A stretch of DNA of 64,000 nt from Alphaproteobacteria bacterium. Lineage in GTDB: Bacteria; Pseudomonadota; Alphaproteobacteria; Reyranellales; Reyranellaceae. This document shows positions 1 through 8,595 of this stretch, piece after piece. Each line of letters opens with the position of its first letter. Position 1 is the first letter of the stretch. The DNA lies in NCBI GenBank assembly GCA_019635875.1, contig JAHBYP010000001.1:496001-560000 (forward strand), written 5' to 3'. The notes beneath the pieces are model-generated. The model saw only the letters and a list, made by a program, of their open reading frames with translations, searched no databases and was not told where the DNA came from. A program made the position numbers and the translations under genes.

Positions 1-1
1 C

Positions 2-1753
2 CAGACCGCGATCCTGCTGGTGCCCGACGGCGCCTCGCCGGGGCCGGCGGAGCGCGACAATGTCGTCGAGTGGATGATGAAGGGCGGCGTGGTCGTGCGT
101 TTCGCCGGCCCGCGCCTGGCGTCGGCGAGCGACGACGACCTCGTGCCGGTGAAGCTGCGGCTGGGCGATCGCGCGCTGGGCGGCGTGATGAGCTGGGGTT
201 CGCCGGCCTCGATCGCGGAGTTCGCGCCGGGCAGCCCGTTCTATGGCCTGCGCGTGCCCGAGGATGCGCGCATCACGCAGCAGGTTCTGGCCGAGCCTGG
301 TCCCGACGTATCGGACAAGACCTGGGCGCGGCTGGCCGACGGCACACCGCTGGTCACCGCCGAGAAGCGCGGCGAGGGCTGGCTGGTGCTGATCCACACG
401 ACCGCCAACACCAGCTGGAGCAACATCGCGATCTCCGGCCTGTTCGTCGACATGCTGCAGCGTCTCGTCGCGCTGAGCCGCGGCGTCGCCGGCGACGCCG
501 GCGGGCAGACGGCACTCAAGCCCTGGAAGACGCTGGACGGCTTCGCGCGCCTGGTGCAGCCGCCGCTGGGCACGCTGCCACTGCCGCTCGACGCGGCCAG
601 CACGATGGTGCCGCGCCCGCAGACGCCGCCGGGTCTGTACGGCGACGAGTCTTCCCAGGTCGCCTTCAACCTCGGCAACCGCGTGCCGGCGCCGGCGCCG
701 ATCGCCAGCCTGCCGTCGGGGGCGACGACCGACACGCTGACTGAAGCCGGCGAGACCGATCTCACCAGGTGGTTCCTGACCGTGGCGCTTTGCCTGCTGC
801 TTCTCGACCTGCTGATCTCGCTGTGGCTGCGCGGCATGCTGCCCAGCGCCCGCGGCCTGCGGCGACGCGCGACGCCCGCGGTGCTGCTGCCCGCCGCGCT
901 TGCGATCGGCCTTGCGGCGGTGCCCGACCGCACCGCGCAGGCCGCCTCGGAGCTCGATGAGTTGCTGCTGGTGCAATCGATGCCCGGGCCGGGACGCCAG
1001 CCGCCGCCGCGCTCGACGCGCGACGCGGCTGCCGATCCCGCCGACGAGATGGTGCTGCGCGCGACCCTGGAAACGCGCCTCGCCTACATCGTCACAGGCA
1101 ATGCGGAGGTCGACAACATTTCGCGCGCCGGCCTCGAGGGGCTCGGCGAGATCCTGCGGGCGCGCACCTCGGTCGAGCCGGGCGAGCCGATCGCCGTCGA
1201 CGTCGAGAAGGACGAGTTGCGCCTCTTCCCGCTGCTCTACTGGCCGGTGACCCAGGAACAGGCCACGCCGTCGCCGAAAGCCATGGCGGCGATCGACCGC
1301 CACCTGAAGACCGGCGGCATCATCTTCTTCGACACCCGCGACCAGCACATCACCCTGGGTCGCGGCGGCCTCAACAACGACCTGAAGCGCCTGCTGCGCG
1401 GCATCGACGTGCCGCCGCTGGTGGCGATGCCTCACGAGCATGTGCTGACCAAGGCGTTTTACCTGCTGTCCGACACGCCGGGCCGCTGGTCGGGTGGGCG
1501 GCTGTGGATCGAGGCCGGCGGCGGGCGCATCAACGACGGCGTGGCGACGATCATCATCGGCGCCAACGACTTCGCCGGCGCCTGGGCGGTCGACCGCGCC
1601 GGCCGCGGCACCCTGCCGGTGGCGCCCGGCGGCGAGGCGCAGCGCGAGCTGGCCTTCCGCTTCGGCGTCAACCTGGTGATGTACGCGCTGACCGGCAACT
1701 ACAAGGACGACAGCGTCCACATGAATGACATCATGCAGCGGTTGCGCCGATGA
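2..1753 (+). CDS. DUF4159-domain membrane protein, 5' end outside the window
   Basis: The reading frame is open from position 2, so the true start lies upstream; the GTG at 20 is internal. The visible part has an extracytoplasmic stretch, a membrane segment at about 755-835 (WFLTVALCLLLLDL), a second hydrophobic stretch near 880-945, and a C-terminal DUF4159 domain (about 1045-1740) with the FFDTRDQH and GGIIFFD region typical of that family. DUF4159 proteins usually sit at the end of MoxR–DUF58–BatA-like operons and are thought to act at the cell envelope; the biochemical function is unknown. The stop overlaps the next start (ATGA at 1750), so the two genes are probably translationally coupled. 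The family call is strong and the role is inferred. Confidence 0.85.
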   Translation, partial: QTAILLVPDGASPGPAERDNVVEWMMKGGVVVRFAGPRLASASDDDLVPVKLRLGDRALGGVMSWGSPASIAEFAPGSPFYGLRVPEDARITQQVLAEPGPDVSDKTWARLADGTPLVTAEKRGEGWLVLIHTTANTSWSNIAISGLFVDMLQRLVALSRGVAGDAGGQTALKPWKTLDGFARLVQPPLGTLPLPLDAASTMVPRPQTPPGLYGDESSQVAFNLGNRVPAPAPIASLPSGATTDTLTEAGETDLTRWFLTVALCLLLLDLLISLWLRGMLPSARGLRRRATPAVLLPAALAIGLAAVPDRTAQAASELDELLLVQSMPGPGRQPPPRSTRDAAADPADEMVLRATLETRLAYIVTGNAEVDNISRAGLEGLGEILRARTSVEPGEPIAVDVEKDELRLFPLLYWPVTQEQATPSPKAMAAIDRHLKTGGIIFFDTRDQHITLGRGGLNNDLKRLLRGIDVPPLVAMPHEHVLTKAFYLLSDTPGRWSGGRLWIEAGGGRINDGVATIIIGANDFAGAWAVDRAGRGTLPVAPGGEAQRELAFRFGVNLVMYALTGNYKDDSVHMNDIMQRLRR

Positions 1754-3867
1754 ACACGACGATCTCGGCCATCGCCCTCGATCCCCTGCTGCCGTGGGGC
1801 GTGCTGTTCGCCTTCGCCGCCGTGGCGGTCGGCATGGCGTTGCTCGGCGGATTCAAGCGCGCGCGTGGCCTGATCCTGCGCCTGGCAGCGATCTTCACCA
1901 TCCTCGGCGCGCTCGCCAATCCCTCGCTGGTCGAGGAGGAGCGCAAGCCGGTCGACGACATCGCGTTGGTGTTGACCGACGACAGCGACAGCCAGGGCAT
2001 CGGCGAGCGACGCCAGCAGGCGGCGCTCGCGCGCGCGGCCATGGTGCGCAAGATCGCCGGCCTGGGCGGCGTCGAGGTGCGCGAGGCGGTGCTGCCGCCA
2101 TCCAGCCTGCAGCTGGGCAGCCAGGGACTGGGCGGCACGCGGCTGATCGGCGCGCTGCGCAACGCGCTGGCCGATATCCCGCGCGAGCGGCTCTCGGCGG
2201 TGGTGCTGGTGACCGACGGCCAGGTGCACGACGTGCCGCAGCAGCTCGCCGCCGATCTCACCGGCGCGCCGGTGCACGTGCTGCTGACCGGCAAGAAGGA
2301 CGAGGCCGACCGGCTGCTGGTGGTCGAGCAGGCGCCGCGCTTCGGCGTGGTCGGCCGCAACGTCACCATGAAGCTGCGCGTGGTCGACACCGCGCCCGAC
2401 GCGCGCGGGCCGATCCCGCTCACGGTGAAGATCGGCGACGACGCGCCGATGCGGCTCAACGCGCCCCTGGGCCGTGCCTTCGAGGTCGAGATCCCGGTCG
2501 GCAATCCGGGCCCCAACGTCATCCAGGTCGAGGTGCCGCCGGGTACGCGCGAGCTGACGCTGGACAACAACCGGGCGCTGTTCGTGGTCAACGGCGTGCG
2601 CGATCGCCTGCGCGTGCTGCTGGTCTCGGGCGAGCCCTATCCCGGCGAGCGGGCCTGGCGCAACCTGCTGAAGGGCGATCCCGCCGTCGACGTCATCCAC
2701 TTCACCATCCTGCGCACGCCGTCCAAGGACGACTTCACGCCGACCCGCGAGCTCTCGCTGATCCAGTTCCCGATGAAGGAGCTGTTCGACCTGAAGCTGC
2801 GCGAGTTCGACCTGATCATCTTCGATCGCTACGAGACCGGCAACCTGATCACCCGCGAGTACTTCCGCAACATCGCGCAGTACGTGCAGAACGGCGGCGC
2901 GCTGCTGGTCTCGGTCGGGCCGGTCTACGCCACGCCGCGCACGCTGCATCGCACGCCGCTGGGCGCCGTGCTGCCGGCGGCGCCGCTGGGCGAGGTCATC
3001 GAGCGCGGCTTCAAGCCGACCATGACCACGCTGGGCGACCGTCATCCGGTGACCGCCGATCTCAGCGGCGCGGGCAAGCCGGCGCCGATGGGCGTGGCCA
3101 ACGCGCAGCGCGAGGATCCGAGCTGGGGCCGCTGGTTCCGCCACATCGCCACCCGCGCCGAGCGCGGCCATACCCTGATGGCCGGCGCCGACAACCGGCC
3201 GCTGATCGTGCTCGACCGCGCCGGCGAGGGCCGCGTGGCGCAGATCCTGTCGGATCACCTTTGGCTGTGGAACCGCGGCGTCGACGGCGGCGGCCCGCAG
3301 GCCGAGCTGGTGCGCCGCATCGCGCACTGGCTGATGAAGGAGCCCGACCTCGAGGAGGAGGCGCTGCGCGCCACCGTGCAGGGCGCGCGCATCGAGCTGC
3401 GCCGCCAGACCATGGCCGAGACCTTCCGCCCGGTGACCATGACCGGTCCCGACGGCCGGACACAGACCTTCACCCTCAATCCTGTGGCGCCGGGCCGCGC
3501 CATCGCCGGCATCGGCGTCGACAAGCCCGGCGTCTACCGCTTCGACGACGGCGAGAAGAGCGCCGTGGCCGCGGTCGGCAACCCCGATCCACTGGAATTC
3601 GCCGACGTGCGCGCCACGACCGAGAAGCTCAAGCCGCTGGTCGAGGCATCGGGCGGCGCGATGATCTGGCTCAGCGAGACCGCCAATCCCGACGTGCGCG
3701 CCGTGTCGCCCGGCCGTTCGATGGGCGGCTCGGACTGGATCGGCATCCGCCGCAGCGGCGGCTACACCGTCACCGGCGTCGACCGCTACCCGCTGCTGCC
3801 GGGCATCGCCATCGCGCTGCTGTTCCTGTTCGCGATCGGCTTCGCCTGGTGGCGCGAGGGCAAGTAG
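1750..3867 (+). CDS. Large membrane-anchored protein, glutamine-amidotransferase-like/VWA-like, paired with DUF4159
   Basis: A 705-residue protein starting in the ATGA overlap with the previous gene. It has two N-terminal membrane segments (about residues 14-32 and 38-58), a long extracytoplasmic region and a C-terminal membrane helix (LLFLFAIGFAWW). The region ALVLTDDSDSQG near residue 72 and VVLVTDGQVHD near 155 resembles a von Willebrand A-like fold, and FDLIIFDRYE to GGALLVSVGP (about 355-400) resembles the amidotransferase-like domain of this family. Such proteins are found beside MoxR/DUF58/DUF4159 genes and probably form one envelope complex. No catalytic triad was identified, so an enzymatic role is not claimed. 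Confidence 0.8.
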   Translation: MNTTISAIALDPLLPWGVLFAFAAVAVGMALLGGFKRARGLILRLAAIFTILGALANPSLVEEERKPVDDIALVLTDDSDSQGIGERRQQAALARAAMVRKIAGLGGVEVREAVLPPSSLQLGSQGLGGTRLIGALRNALADIPRERLSAVVLVTDGQVHDVPQQLAADLTGAPVHVLLTGKKDEADRLLVVEQAPRFGVVGRNVTMKLRVVDTAPDARGPIPLTVKIGDDAPMRLNAPLGRAFEVEIPVGNPGPNVIQVEVPPGTRELTLDNNRALFVVNGVRDRLRVLLVSGEPYPGERAWRNLLKGDPAVDVIHFTILRTPSKDDFTPTRELSLIQFPMKELFDLKLREFDLIIFDRYETGNLITREYFRNIAQYVQNGGALLVSVGPVYATPRTLHRTPLGAVLPAAPLGEVIERGFKPTMTTLGDRHPVTADLSGAGKPAPMGVANAQREDPSWGRWFRHIATRAERGHTLMAGADNRPLIVLDRAGEGRVAQILSDHLWLWNRGVDGGGPQAELVRRIAHWLMKEPDLEEEALRATVQGARIELRRQTMAETFRPVTMTGPDGRTQTFTLNPVAPGRAIAGIGVDKPGVYRFDDGEKSAVAAVGNPDPLEFADVRATTEKLKPLVEASGGAMIWLSETANPDVRAVSPGRSMGGSDWIGIRRSGGYTVTGVDRYPLLPGIAIALLFLFAIGFAWWREGK

Positions 3868-3982
3868 CGCCCGCCTCCGCCGCTCCTTCGCACCTTGCGT
3901 CGCGGCCGGCGAAGGCGTCATAGTCGGCGCACGTCCGGCGATCGGGCAATCCACCCGGCGCCGGCGTTCGAAGTCTCACACC

Positions 3983-4588
3983 ATGGTCAAGCTCAATCGG
4001 ATCGTCACCCGCACCGGTGACGACGGTCGCACGTCGCTGGGCGACGGTGCGATCGCGCACAAGGCCGATGCGCGCGTCCAGGCGATCGGCGATGTCGACG
4101 AGGCCAATGCCTGCCTCGGCGTCGCGCGGATCGACGCGCCGGCCGGCCTGTCCGCCGACCTGCTGCACATCCAGAACGACCTGTTCGATCTCGGCGCCGA
4201 CATCGCCGCGATCGAGCGCGACGGGCTGAAGGTCGAGCGCCTGCGCGTCGCCGAGGCGCAGGTGGAATGGTTGGAGGCGCGCATCGAGGCGGTGAACGCC
4301 GACCTGCCGCCGCTCGACAGCTTCGTGCTGCCCGGCGGCGATCCCGTCAGCGCGCACCTGCATCTGGCGCGCACGGTGGTGCGGAGGGCCGAGCGCTCGT
4401 TGAACGCGGTGGCCTTTGGCGCACCGGTGAATCCCGTGGCGCTGCGCTACCTGAACCGACTGTCGGATCTGCTGTTCGTACTGGCCCGCGACCGGGCGCG
4501 CGCATCAGGCGTCGAGACGCCGTGGCGGCCCGGACTGCATGGTGAGCGCGACGTCGAGACCGGGCCCGGCATCGCGCAGCGTGAGTGA
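3983..4588 (+). CDS. PduO-type cob(I)yrinic acid a,c-diamide adenosyltransferase
   Basis: A 201-residue ATP:cob(I)alamin adenosyltransferase that transfers the adenosyl group of ATP to cob(I)alamin, making coenzyme B12. The N-terminal RTGDDGRTSLGDG is the family ATP-binding motif, followed by GDVDEANACLGVAR and the late RTVVRRAERS...RYLNRLSDLLFVLAR helix that lines the active site. The family normally ends near PWRPG; here about 18 further residues follow before the stop, running antisense through the 3' end of the convergent histidine kinase. It stands alone between unrelated genes, as is common for this enzyme in alphaproteobacteria. Confidence 0.93.
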   Translation: MVKLNRIVTRTGDDGRTSLGDGAIAHKADARVQAIGDVDEANACLGVARIDAPAGLSADLLHIQNDLFDLGADIAAIERDGLKVERLRVAEAQVEWLEARIEAVNADLPPLDSFVLPGGDPVSAHLHLARTVVRRAERSLNAVAFGAPVNPVALRYLNRLSDLLFVLARDRARASGVETPWRPGLHGERDVETGPGIAQRE

Positions 4589-5902
4589 GAAGCCGTGCAG
4601 GTTGGCGATGGCCTTGACCATCGCCAGCCCCAGCCCGCTGCCTGGCGTCGAGCGGCTGCGGTCGAGACGATAGAAGCGGTCCAGCACCTTGTCGTGCTCG
4701 TCGGCCGGGATGCCCGGGCCGTCATCGATGACGTGCATCGCGGTATGGTGCAGGACGAGGCGGATCGTGGTGCCCTCGGGCGTGTGATGCAGGGCGTTCT
4801 CGATCAGGTTCGAGGCCATCAGGCTCAGCATCTGCTGGTCGCCGGTGACGCTGACGCCATCCTCGATCTCGAGCCGCAGCTTGTGGCCGGTCTCCTCGGC
4901 AGAGGCGACATAGGCCTCGCCGACGCCGCGCAGCACCGCCGACAGGTCGACCGGCGCGAAGGCGCCGCGGCGCACGCCGGCCTCGATCTGCGCGATGCGC
5001 AGAAGGGCGGAGAAGGTTTCGAGCAGCGTGTCGGCCTCGGCGATCGCCGCGTCGGTCGCGGCGGCATAGGCCTCGGTCGTGGTGGCGCGGTCGCGGGCTT
5101 CCTCGAGATGCTGGCGCAGGCGGCCCAGCGGCGTGCGCAGATCGTGGGCGATGTCGCTTGAGACCTGGCGCAGGCCGATCATCAGGCCCTGCACGCGGTC
5201 GAGCATGGCGTTGAGGTTGACGACGAGCTGGTCGATCTCGTCGTTGGTGCCGCGCGCGGGTATGCGCGCGGCGAGGTCGCCCTCCATGATGGCGCGGCTG
5301 GTGCGGCTGATCTGGTCGATGCGGCGCAGGAAGTTCACCGCCAGCGCGGCGCCGCCGGCGATCGCCAGCAGCAGGGTCAGCCCGCCGGCCCAGGCGAAGG
5401 CGCGGATGATGGCGCGCTGCATGTCACGCACGCGGGCCGTGTCCTGCGCCACGACGAGGAAGGCGCCGTCGCGCAGGCGCAGGCCGAAGCCGGTGAGCTC
5501 GATGTCCTTGATCTGGCGATTGGCGGTCTCCCGGTCGGGCTCGTCGGCATCGCGGCGCAGGTCGATCACGCCCTCGCGCGGCACCATGCCCGGCAGGTTG
5601 CCGACGATGACCTCCCGGTTGGGCGCCTGCAGCAGATAGTAGATCGGCCCACGGCTGCGAAAGCTCATGCGCCTCAGGATCTCCGGAGCCAGGCCGCGCA
5701 GCCCGGCGCGCGTGTGGATCCCGGACAGCTGCAGCGCCTCGGTGCGCAGCACGGCCGTCATGTCGGCCTGCAGCGCGGCGGTGGCAATCCAGTACACGGC
5801 GCCGAACAGTACGCCGGCCGAGACCATGAACAGGCCGGCATAGGCGAGCGTGAGCCGGAAGGCGGCGGTGCGCGCGATCCTAATGAGGCGGCCGAATGAC
5901 AT
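4505..5902 (-). CDS. Two-component sensor histidine kinase (HAMP, HisKA, HATPase)
   Basis: A 465-residue membrane kinase. Two membrane segments (about residues 17-44 and 168-190) flank a periplasmic sensor of about 120 residues; a HAMP linker follows (about 191-243), then HisKA with the phospho-acceptor H253 in AHDLRTPL, and HATPase_c with the N box (SNLIENALHHTP), G1 (DDGPGIP) and G2 (GSGLGLAM). The start overlaps the 3' end of the upstream response-regulator gene by 23 bases, so regulator and kinase are co-transcribed and should be partners. The divergent neighbour is an HtrA-type protease, which suggests that envelope stress is sensed; that is inference from context. Confidence 0.93.
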   Translation of the reverse strand: MSFGRLIRIARTAAFRLTLAYAGLFMVSAGVLFGAVYWIATAALQADMTAVLRTEALQLSGIHTRAGLRGLAPEILRRMSFRSRGPIYYLLQAPNREVIVGNLPGMVPREGVIDLRRDADEPDRETANRQIKDIELTGFGLRLRDGAFLVVAQDTARVRDMQRAIIRAFAWAGGLTLLLAIAGGAALAVNFLRRIDQISRTSRAIMEGDLAARIPARGTNDEIDQLVVNLNAMLDRVQGLMIGLRQVSSDIAHDLRTPLGRLRQHLEEARDRATTTEAYAAATDAAIAEADTLLETFSALLRIAQIEAGVRRGAFAPVDLSAVLRGVGEAYVASAEETGHKLRLEIEDGVSVTGDQQMLSLMASNLIENALHHTPEGTTIRLVLHHTAMHVIDDGPGIPADEHDKVLDRFYRLDRSRSTPGSGLGLAMVKAIANLHGFSLTLRDAGPGLDVALTMQSGPPRRLDA

Positions 5903-6554
5903 AGCCCGCGCCGCGGATGGTGTGCAGCAGCGGCGCTTCGAAGCCCCTGTCGATCTTCGAGCGCAGCCGGCTGATATGGGTCTCGACGATGTTGGTGCGC
6001 GGGTCGAAGTGGAAGTCCCAGACTTTCTCCAGGAGCATGGTGCGCGTCACCACCTGCTCCGCATGCCGCATCAGGTACTCGAGCAGCTTGAACTCCTGCG
6101 CCTGCAGTTCGATGCGCTGCCCGGCGCGCGTGACGAGCCGCGCCAGCAGGTCCATCTCGAGGTCGCCGACACGCAGCGACGTCGCCTGCGCGATCGGCGG
6201 CCGGCGGCCGAGCGCAGCGACGCGTGCCGCCAGCTCGGCCAGGGCGAAGGGCTTCACCAGATAGTCGTCGGCCCCGGCCTCCAGTCCCTCGACGCGATCG
6301 TCGACGCCGCCCAGTGTGGTGAGGAACAGGGCCGGGGTACGCACCCCCGCGTCGCGCGCGGCCTTGATCATCGACAGCCCGTCGAGCTCGGGCAGCATGC
6401 GGTCGACGACCATGACGTCGTAGGGCTCGTGGGTTGCGAAGCGCAGCCCGTCCTTGCCGGTCCCGGCGTGGTCGACCGCGTGGCCGCGCTCGCGCAGGCC
6501 ACGGGCGATGAACGCCGCGGTCTCGGAATCGTCCTCCACCAGCAGGATCCTCAT
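5880..6554 (-). CDS. OmpR/PhoB-family response regulator
   Basis: A 224-residue response regulator: receiver domain with the acidic pair E7/D8/D9 and phospho-acceptor D51 (VVDRMLPELDG), conserved Lys in YLVKPF near residue 101, and a C-terminal winged helix (EFKLLEYLMRHAEQVVTRTMLLEKVW ... SRLRSKIDRG, ending GYVIRPP). The start at 6554 (MRILLVED) is chosen because upstream codons in the same frame do not fit the family. It lies upstream of and overlaps its kinase and is divergent from htrA; the 129 bases between 6555 and 6683 should hold both promoters. HtrA is therefore a likely target, though no binding site was identified. Confidence 0.94.
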   Translation of the reverse strand: MRILLVEDDSETAAFIARGLRERGHAVDHAGTGKDGLRFATHEPYDVMVVDRMLPELDGLSMIKAARDAGVRTPALFLTTLGGVDDRVEGLEAGADDYLVKPFALAELAARVAALGRRPPIAQATSLRVGDLEMDLLARLVTRAGQRIELQAQEFKLLEYLMRHAEQVVTRTMLLEKVWDFHFDPRTNIVETHISRLRSKIDRGFEAPLLHTIRGAGYVIRPPH

Positions 6555-6683
6555 GCCTAGCACATGACCCGGCGGGGCGCCGTTGCCAAGCCTGCCAACT
6601 ATACAAAGTTTCAATCTGGCGGCCGCGCTATCGCCTTGGGGCCGGGCCATATCGGCGCCGTTCCCATTCAGGAGGATGGCCCC

Positions 6684-8144
6684 TTGTCCCTCTTCAAATC
6701 CCGCCTCGCCGCCGTGCTGGCGCTGTCGACCGCGCTCACCGCGCCGGCTCTCGTTGCCCCGCATCTCTTCAATGCCGCCCCGGCGATCGCCGGCGAAACC
6801 ACCGTGCGCGACTTCTCCGATCTCGCCGAGAAGGTGACGCCGGCGGTGGTCAATGTCGCCGTGACCGGGACCAACCAGGCGGTCGACGACGGCGATCGCG
6901 TGCCGTCCTCGCCGATGGAGCAGTTCCGCCGCCGCTTCCAGGAGCAGCAGCGTCCGGGCCGTCCGCAGGCGCCGCCGATGCAGCGCAGGCAGGGTGTCGG
7001 CACGGGTTTCATCATCGACGCTTCCGGCCTGATCGTGACCAACAACCACGTCGCCGGCCGCGCTTCCTCGATCGTCGTCACCCTGGCGGACGGGCGGAAG
7101 TTTCCGGCCAAGCTGCTGGGCGCCGACGACAAGACCGACCTGGCGCTCTTGAAGATCGAGAGCAAGGAACCGCTGCCCTTCGTCAGCTTCGGCGACGCCG
7201 GCAAGATCCGCGTCGGCCAGCCGGTCATGGCGGTCGGCAACCCGTTCGGTCTCGGCGGCACCGTGACCACCGGCATCGTCTCGGCGCGCGGCCGCGACAT
7301 CCGGTCGGGTCCGTTCGACGACTACATCCAGACCGACGCGGCGATCAACAAGGGCAACTCCGGTGGCCCGCTGTTCGACATGGACGGCAAGGTGATCGGC
7401 ATCAACACCGCGATCTTCTCGCCGACGGGCGGCAGTATCGGCCTGGGCTTCGCCATTCCCTCGAGCCTAGCCGAGCCGGTGATCGCCCAGCTCAAGGAGC
7501 ACGGCAAGGTCGCGCGCGGCCAGCTCGGCGTGCAGATCCAGCCGGTGACCCAGGACATCGCCGACAGCCTGTCCTTGAAATCCACTGACGGCGCACTGGT
7601 CGCCGGCGTGATGCCCGACTCGGCGGCGCTGAAGGCCGGCCTGAAGGACGGCGACATCATTCGCAGCGTCGACGGCAAGGACGTGAAGACCCTGCGGGAT
7701 CTGACGCGCATGATCGCGGCGGTCGCACCGGGCTCCTCGGTCAGCCTGGGCGTGTGGCGCGACGGCAAGGACATCACCGTCAAGGCCAGGCTCGACGGCC
7801 AGGCACCGGCCACGGTGAAGGCCGACCGATCGGGATCGGCCGACAAGGCCGACCCTGCCGCCTACGGCGTGTCGCTGGGCGAGCTGTCGCCCCAGGCGCG
7901 CCAGCAGCTCGATCTCGCGTCCTCGATCAAGGGCGCGCTGATCCTCGAGGTGCAGCCCGGCAGCCCGGCCGAGGAGCGCGGATTGCAGCCAGGCGACGTC
8001 ATCGTGCAGATCGGCCGCGACGCGATCGACGGCACGGACGACGCCATCGCCAAGCTGCGCGCGGCGAAGGACAGCAAGAAGCCCGCGCTGCTGAAGATCT
8101 GGCGTGACGGCGCGGCGCGCTACGTCGCCGTGCGCGCCGCCTGA
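6684..8144 (+). CDS. degP: Periplasmic HtrA/DegP-type serine endoprotease with two PDZ domains
   Basis: A 486-residue protease-chaperone of the periplasm. The start is the TTG at 6684, eight bases after a strong AGGAGG (6670-6675); it gives a clean signal peptide ending in AIA before GETTVRD, whereas the ATG at 6564 would add 40 residues with no family match. Catalytic residues are H122 (TNNHV), D152 (KTDLALL) and S226 (GNSGGPLF). A trypsin-like domain is followed by two PDZ domains (about 275-365 and 385-480). It is divergent from a two-component system, an arrangement known for degP in rhizobia and relatives, and is probably induced by envelope stress. Confidence 0.94.
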   Translation: MSLFKSRLAAVLALSTALTAPALVAPHLFNAAPAIAGETTVRDFSDLAEKVTPAVVNVAVTGTNQAVDDGDRVPSSPMEQFRRRFQEQQRPGRPQAPPMQRRQGVGTGFIIDASGLIVTNNHVAGRASSIVVTLADGRKFPAKLLGADDKTDLALLKIESKEPLPFVSFGDAGKIRVGQPVMAVGNPFGLGGTVTTGIVSARGRDIRSGPFDDYIQTDAAINKGNSGGPLFDMDGKVIGINTAIFSPTGGSIGLGFAIPSSLAEPVIAQLKEHGKVARGQLGVQIQPVTQDIADSLSLKSTDGALVAGVMPDSAALKAGLKDGDIIRSVDGKDVKTLRDLTRMIAAVAPGSSVSLGVWRDGKDITVKARLDGQAPATVKADRSGSADKADPAAYGVSLGELSPQARQQLDLASSIKGALILEVQPGSPAEERGLQPGDVIVQIGRDAIDGTDDAIAKLRAAKDSKKPALLKIWRDGAARYVAVRAA

Positions 8145-8150
8145 GGCGTC

Positions 8151-8510
8151 TCAGCCTCGTGTCGACGGGCCGCCGCGGCTCAGCCGGGCGGCCCAGTCTT
8201 CGGCCCAGGCGTGCAGCGGCAGCAGCGCCTTCAACAGGCCGCGACCGGCCTCCGTCAGGCGATAGCCGCCGCCCTCGACCGTCTCGACGACGCCGGCCTC
8301 GCGCAATTCGGCCAGGCGCGTGTTCAGCACCGACGGGCTGGGATTGCCGCACAGCTCGCGCAGGGCACGGAAGGTGGGCTGACGGCTCTCGCGCAACTCC
8401 CAGATCACCCGCTGCGCCCAGCGGCGACCCAGCAGGTCGAACAGCGCCATGATCGGCCGGCCGGTGGTCGAGCCGCGGACGGGTTGGCCGGGTCTGGGTG
8501 TCTTCGCCAT
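8151..8510 (-). CDS. HxlR-family winged-helix transcriptional regulator
   Basis: A 119-residue regulator with the HxlR core: DLLGRRWAQRVIWELRE, then FRALRELCGNPSPSVLNTRLAELREAGVVE as the recognition and wing region, and YRLTEAGRGLL. HxlR proteins bind DNA as dimers and often respond to quinones, aldehydes or redox signals. The start at 8510 is the ATG directly next to an inverted repeat (8511-8527), so the gene probably represses itself. It is convergent with htrA (six bases between the stops) and divergent from the carboxymuconolactone-decarboxylase gene, the likely target. The family HTH lacks the common N-terminal cysteine motif, so the effector cannot be guessed. Confidence 0.9.
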   Translation of the reverse strand: MAKTPRPGQPVRGSTTGRPIMALFDLLGRRWAQRVIWELRESRQPTFRALRELCGNPSPSVLNTRLAELREAGVVETVEGGGYRLTEAGRGLLKALLPLHAWAEDWAARLSRGGPSTRG

Positions 8511-8527
8511 GCTACGAAATCGGTAGC
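8511..8527. promoter_or_regulatory. Candidate HxlR operator 1 (GCTAC-N7-GTAGC)
   Basis: GCTACGAAATCGGTAGC is an inverted repeat touching the start codon of the HxlR gene. The same half-sites with the same seven-base spacing occur again at 8561-8577, in the same divergent intergenic region. Two matched dyads between a regulator and its divergent neighbour are good evidence for the operator pair; binding itself is inferred. Confidence 0.65.
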
Positions 8528-8550
8528 ATAGCCGTGCCGAACAGGCTATA

Positions 8551-8587
8551 CCATCCACTTGCTACGATTTCAGTAGCAAGTGGATGG
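8551..8587. promoter_or_regulatory. Candidate HxlR operator 2, a 15-base perfect inverted repeat overlapping the target gene's ribosome-binding site
   Basis: Arms 8551-8565 and 8573-8587 are perfect inverted complements of 15 bases around a 7-base centre; the core GCTAC-N7-GTAGC (8561-8577) matches operator 1. The right arm covers an ATG at 8584 and part of the GGAGG (8586-8590) that serves the GTG start at 8596. A bound repressor would block transcription, and a hairpin in the mRNA could also mask the ribosome-binding site. Confidence 0.65.
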
Positions 8588-8595
8588 AGGCCACC

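Noticed and set aside
1699..3954. Open frames of more than 700 codons on both other readings of the 1750-3867 gene
   Set aside because: They are GC-driven shadows: low-complexity Arg/Ala/His-rich translations with no family signature, while the plus-strand frame at 1750 has membrane segments and domains.
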